DNA of 64,000 nucleotides. Source: Leuconostoc pseudomesenteroides KCTC 3652 (GTDB lineage: Bacteria; Bacillota; Bacilli; Lactobacillales; Lactobacillaceae). Both the position numbers and the translations under genes were made by a program. The stretch is from NCBI RefSeq assembly GCF_014634745.1, contig NZ_BMBP01000001.1, positions 372,001-436,000 of the forward strand, given 5' to 3'. Under the pieces are notes generated by a model. The model had not been told where the DNA came from and ran no database searches. It saw only the letters and a program-made list of their open reading frames with translations. Of the stretch, positions 61,923 to 64,000 are shown one piece after another; the first letter of the stretch is position 1, and every line of letters starts with the position of its first letter.

Positions 61923-62696
61923 TTAATTGTTTTTGCGATACACCATGAGAGACAATGGCATAAAAATCGCAATGATTATAATACCACTAATAATAACCAG
62001 AGTTGCTTCAGTATTCCAGTAACCTGTTTTCATGATTGCCCGAATAGCACTAATCGTTATGGTCACAGGATTCAATTGCACAATGCTTTGTAAAAATAAT
62101 GGCAATGTCCTGATTGGAATAAAGGCATTTGATAGAAATGTCATCACCAATATAATGATCATGGAAAGGCTTCCTATCAATTCTGCATTTTTCACTAATA
62201 AACCAACCAAAACAAAGATCCAAGAAGTTGCCCATCCAATAAATATTGCTAAAATTAAGACACAAGCAATCATTATTAGATTGACAGAGGGCCGCCATCC
62301 AATTGCAAACGCTGTTCCTAAGGAAATCAAACCGGACAACAACAATCGAAGTGCGTCACCAATAAGTTGACCAGCTAGCGGAACAAATGCAGAAATTGGT
62401 AACGTTTTAAATCTATCAAAAATACCACTATTAATGTCCTCTCGCAATTGCTGACCCGATCCCGCTGCCGCATTTAGAATGCTTTGAATCAAGATACCAG
62501 ACACAAGCATTGGCAAATACGCATGCACACTTCCAGCAATCACACCGCCGAAAAGAAATCCAAACAAAAGCGTGAAGATAATCGGTTGAATAATAACATC
62601 ACTCAGATTATCTGGATTATGCCACGTCTTGAGCAAGTTCCGATGCGCCATTGCTAAAGTTGTGCTCATAGTACTGGCTTTTTTTTGATTTTTCAT
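61923..62696 (-). CDS. ABC-2 type transporter permease (DrrB-like)
   Basis: 257 residues with six hydrophobic segments. DNLSDVIIQPIIFTLLFGFLFGG and the ABC-2 signature around SNAFIPIRTLPLFLQSIVQLNPVT near 200. Membrane half of an exporter, probably drug or antibiotic efflux. The ATG at 62696 follows GAGGAG; 11 bp after the ATPase gene stop. Confidence 0.92.
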   Translation of the reverse strand: MKNQKKASTMSTTLAMAHRNLLKTWHNPDNLSDVIIQPIIFTLLFGFLFGGVIAGSVHAYLPMLVSGILIQSILNAAAGSGQQLREDINSGIFDRFKTLPISAFVPLAGQLIGDALRLLLSGLISLGTAFAIGWRPSVNLIMIACVLILAIFIGWATSWIFVLVGLLVKNAELIGSLSMIIILVMTFLSNAFIPIRTLPLFLQSIVQLNPVTITISAIRAIMKTGYWNTEATLVIISGIIIIAIFMPLSLMVYRKNN

Positions 62697-62707
62697 GATA
62701 TGTCTCC

Positions 62708-63649
62708 TCAATTTTTACCCACTGTCATTGATAAAAATACCTCATCTAAAGATGGTGCATCAATTTTAAAACTGCTTAGCATGATTTTAGATGCTAGGAT
62801 TTTGTCCAAAATTTCAGACACTTTGTTAAAAGCATTATTGTCTAATATAACGGTTAGATTTCTATTTTCAACATTAACCGTTTTTCCTAAAACTTTTTCA
62901 ATGATACTTTGCGTTGGAATGACTGACTCATTCTGCTCAACAGTCACTTTCAGCTGCAATCCACCGACAAGCTTTTTCAATTCACTTGGTTTATCCTCAG
63001 CTATTAACCTACCGTGATCAATCAATGCAATTCTGTCCGCTAACTGATCAGCCTCTTCCAAATATTGAGTGGTCAAAAGAACCGTGGTGCCATTTTTTAC
63101 TAATTTTTGAATTGCTACCCACATTTGTGTACGTGTTCTCGGATCTAGCCCCGTTGTGGGTTCATCCAAAAATAAAATACTGGGATTACCGATCAGACTA
63201 ATGGCTAAGTCTAATCGTCGTAACATCCCACCAGAAAATGTTGAAACAGAATGATTTGCCGACTGAACTAAGTCAAAATCAACTAGTAATTCTTCTGAAC
63301 GTTGATGTGCAGAATCACGATTTAATCCGTTTAATCTACCAAATAAAAACAAATTTTCTCGTGCACTGAGTTCTTTATCAATTGTTGCACTTTGCCCAGT
63401 AACACTAAACTGTGATCTCACCTGACGACTTTGAGAAATTGTATTCAAACCATTAATCACAATTTCACCTTGGTCTGGGTGCATAAGTGTGGTCATCATA
63501 TTAATTAAAGTGGACTTACCAGCACCATTTGGACCAAGTAATCCAAAAATTTCACCTTTTTTCACATCAAAACTAATATCATTGACTGCAACATGTTGTC
63601 CAAATTTTTTTGAAATGTTTTTAACGCTTATCGCTACTTCATTTTCCAT
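62708..63649 (-). CDS. ABC transporter ATPase (DrrA-like)
   Basis: 313 residues. Walker A GLLGPNGAGKSTL near 41, signature TFSGGMLRRLDLA near 138, Walker B ILFLDEPTTGLDPRTR, and a C-terminal DrrA-type tail ending APSLDEVFLSMTVGKN. The ATG at 63649 follows GAGG; a 384-codon frame extends into the divergent promoter and operator and is rejected. Probably regulated by the divergent MarR protein. Confidence 0.94.
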   Translation of the reverse strand: MENEVAISVKNISKKFGQHVAVNDISFDVKKGEIFGLLGPNGAGKSTLINMMTTLMHPDQGEIVINGLNTISQSRQVRSQFSVTGQSATIDKELSARENLFLFGRLNGLNRDSAHQRSEELLVDFDLVQSANHSVSTFSGGMLRRLDLAISLIGNPSILFLDEPTTGLDPRTRTQMWVAIQKLVKNGTTVLLTTQYLEEADQLADRIALIDHGRLIAEDKPSELKKLVGGLQLKVTVEQNESVIPTQSIIEKVLGKTVNVENRNLTVILDNNAFNKVSEILDKILASKIMLSSFKIDAPSLDEVFLSMTVGKN

Positions 63650-63670
63650 AACATATACCTCACTACATTT

Positions 63671-63742
63671 AATCAGGGACCCTTGATTATTATTGTAAGG
63701 TCCCCTGATTAATTTGTCAAGTAGAATAGTGTATACTAAAAT
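63671..63742. promoter_or_regulatory. Overlapping divergent promoters and MarR-type operators
   Basis: Minus: TTGACA (63715-63720), 17 bp, TACAAT (63692-63697). Plus: TTGTCA (63714-63719), 17 bp, TAAAAT (63737-63742). The two -35 hexamers occupy the same bases on opposite strands. AATCAGGGACC (63671-63681) and GGTCCCCTGATT (63699-63710) form a near-perfect inverted repeat flanking the minus -10. Confidence 0.75.
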
Positions 63743-63767
63743 AATTGAGCGGAGGTTAACATCAATT

Positions 63768-64000
63768 ATGGAACGCAAAATCAAGTCAGAATTAATTGCC
63801 GGAAAATTAGCCGAATACGAACAATTAACAAAAATATATGACGATATCGTGCAAGACGTCAAACCAAGATTGACAGTAGAAGGTCAAGGAAAGGTATTAC
63901 TTGCTTTAGCAGATGAAGATCATTTATCTCAAAGCCAAATTTCGTCACGACTTGAAATCTCACCACAATCTACGGGTGAATTTGTTTCAAAATTAGCCAA
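63768..64000 (+). CDS. MarR-family regulator, truncated by window end
   Basis: 77 codons seen. The start MERKIKSELIAGKLAEYEQL leads into a winged-helix segment (GKVLLALADEDHLSQSQISSRLEISPQSTGEFVSKLA) typical of MarR. GGAGG lies 12 nt before the ATG, a long spacing. It is divergent from an ABC exporter with shared operator repeats, so it is the probable repressor of both. Confidence 0.85.
   Translation, partial: MERKIKSELIAGKLAEYEQLTKIYDDIVQDVKPRLTVEGQGKVLLALADEDHLSQSQISSRLEISPQSTGEFVSKLA

Noticed and set aside
63650-63862. N-terminal extension of the DrrA-like ATPase
   Set aside because: It overlaps the divergent promoter and the MarR gene; the ATG at 63649 has GAGG and matches the family start.

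Overview
The window reads as chromosome of a low-GC, obligately heterofermentative lactic acid bacterium, most likely Leuconostoc or a close relative. The evidence is the mix of genes (SufBCDSU, complete leuABCD, PepX/PepN/PepF peptidases, oleate hydratase, PTS trehalose plus a GH65 phosphorylase, RpoE delta, GreA, T-box and TPP leaders) and low-GC Gram-positive promoters (TTGACA-17-TATAAT), AGGAGG ribosome sites and perfect CcpA cre boxes. No insertion sequence, prophage or CRISPR array was found. Genus assignment is inference.

Layout. 1-1.4 kb: 3' part-missing pyrG with a GGGC-type attenuator leader. 1.5-5.1 kb: AraC regulator, MFS exporter and berberine-bridge-like flavoprotein. 5.2-6.9 kb: amino-acid permease under a T-box. 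7 kb: a single tRNA-Lys. 7.2-20.5 kb: three consecutive minus-strand units: [XRE regulator-sufCDSUB-sufT], [leuABCD-YrdC-like gene] and [Ni/Co-type transporter]. 20.6-24.7 kb: vitamin B6 salvage pair (ECF S component, kinase), rpoE, a DUF1934 protein and an HD phosphohydrolase. 24.7-30.6 kb: trehalose operon treR-EIIABC-GH65-pgmB with cre and TreR-type sites. 30.8-37.7 kb: pepX, oleate hydratase, pepN. 37.8-43.1 kb: a 2-ketogluconate-type catabolic operon with a divergent LacI regulator. 43.3-51.8 kb: CPA1 antiporter, DUF1054, YihY, two VIT/CCC1 proteins with a divergent Fur-family regulator, an alpha/beta hydrolase and pepF. 51.8-54.8 kb: thiamine salvage operon tenA-thiM-thiD-thiE under a TPP riboswitch. 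54.9-58 kb: MoxR-VWA cluster with two unknown proteins. 58-64 kb: NAD-binding protein, YfhO-like membrane protein, greA, and an ABC exporter divergent from a truncated MarR gene.

The most striking signal is in the 7-20.5 kb block. Each of its three units is preceded by a consensus promoter, a short Leu-rich (or Leu/Val-rich) open reading frame, competing hairpins and a strong intrinsic terminator in front of the first structural gene. The leu one is a classic ribosome-mediated leucine attenuator. The same arrangement sits before the suf operon and before the Ni/Co-family transporter, and those two also share a sequence module (TAGTAG / CTACTA / GTAGA..GTTGGGA). Because LeuCD is a [4Fe-4S] enzyme and LeuA/LeuB need divalent metals, I infer a leucine-starvation regulon that couples the biosynthetic enzymes to their cofactor supply. 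As far as I know this coupling is undescribed; it was read by eye and has not been tested.
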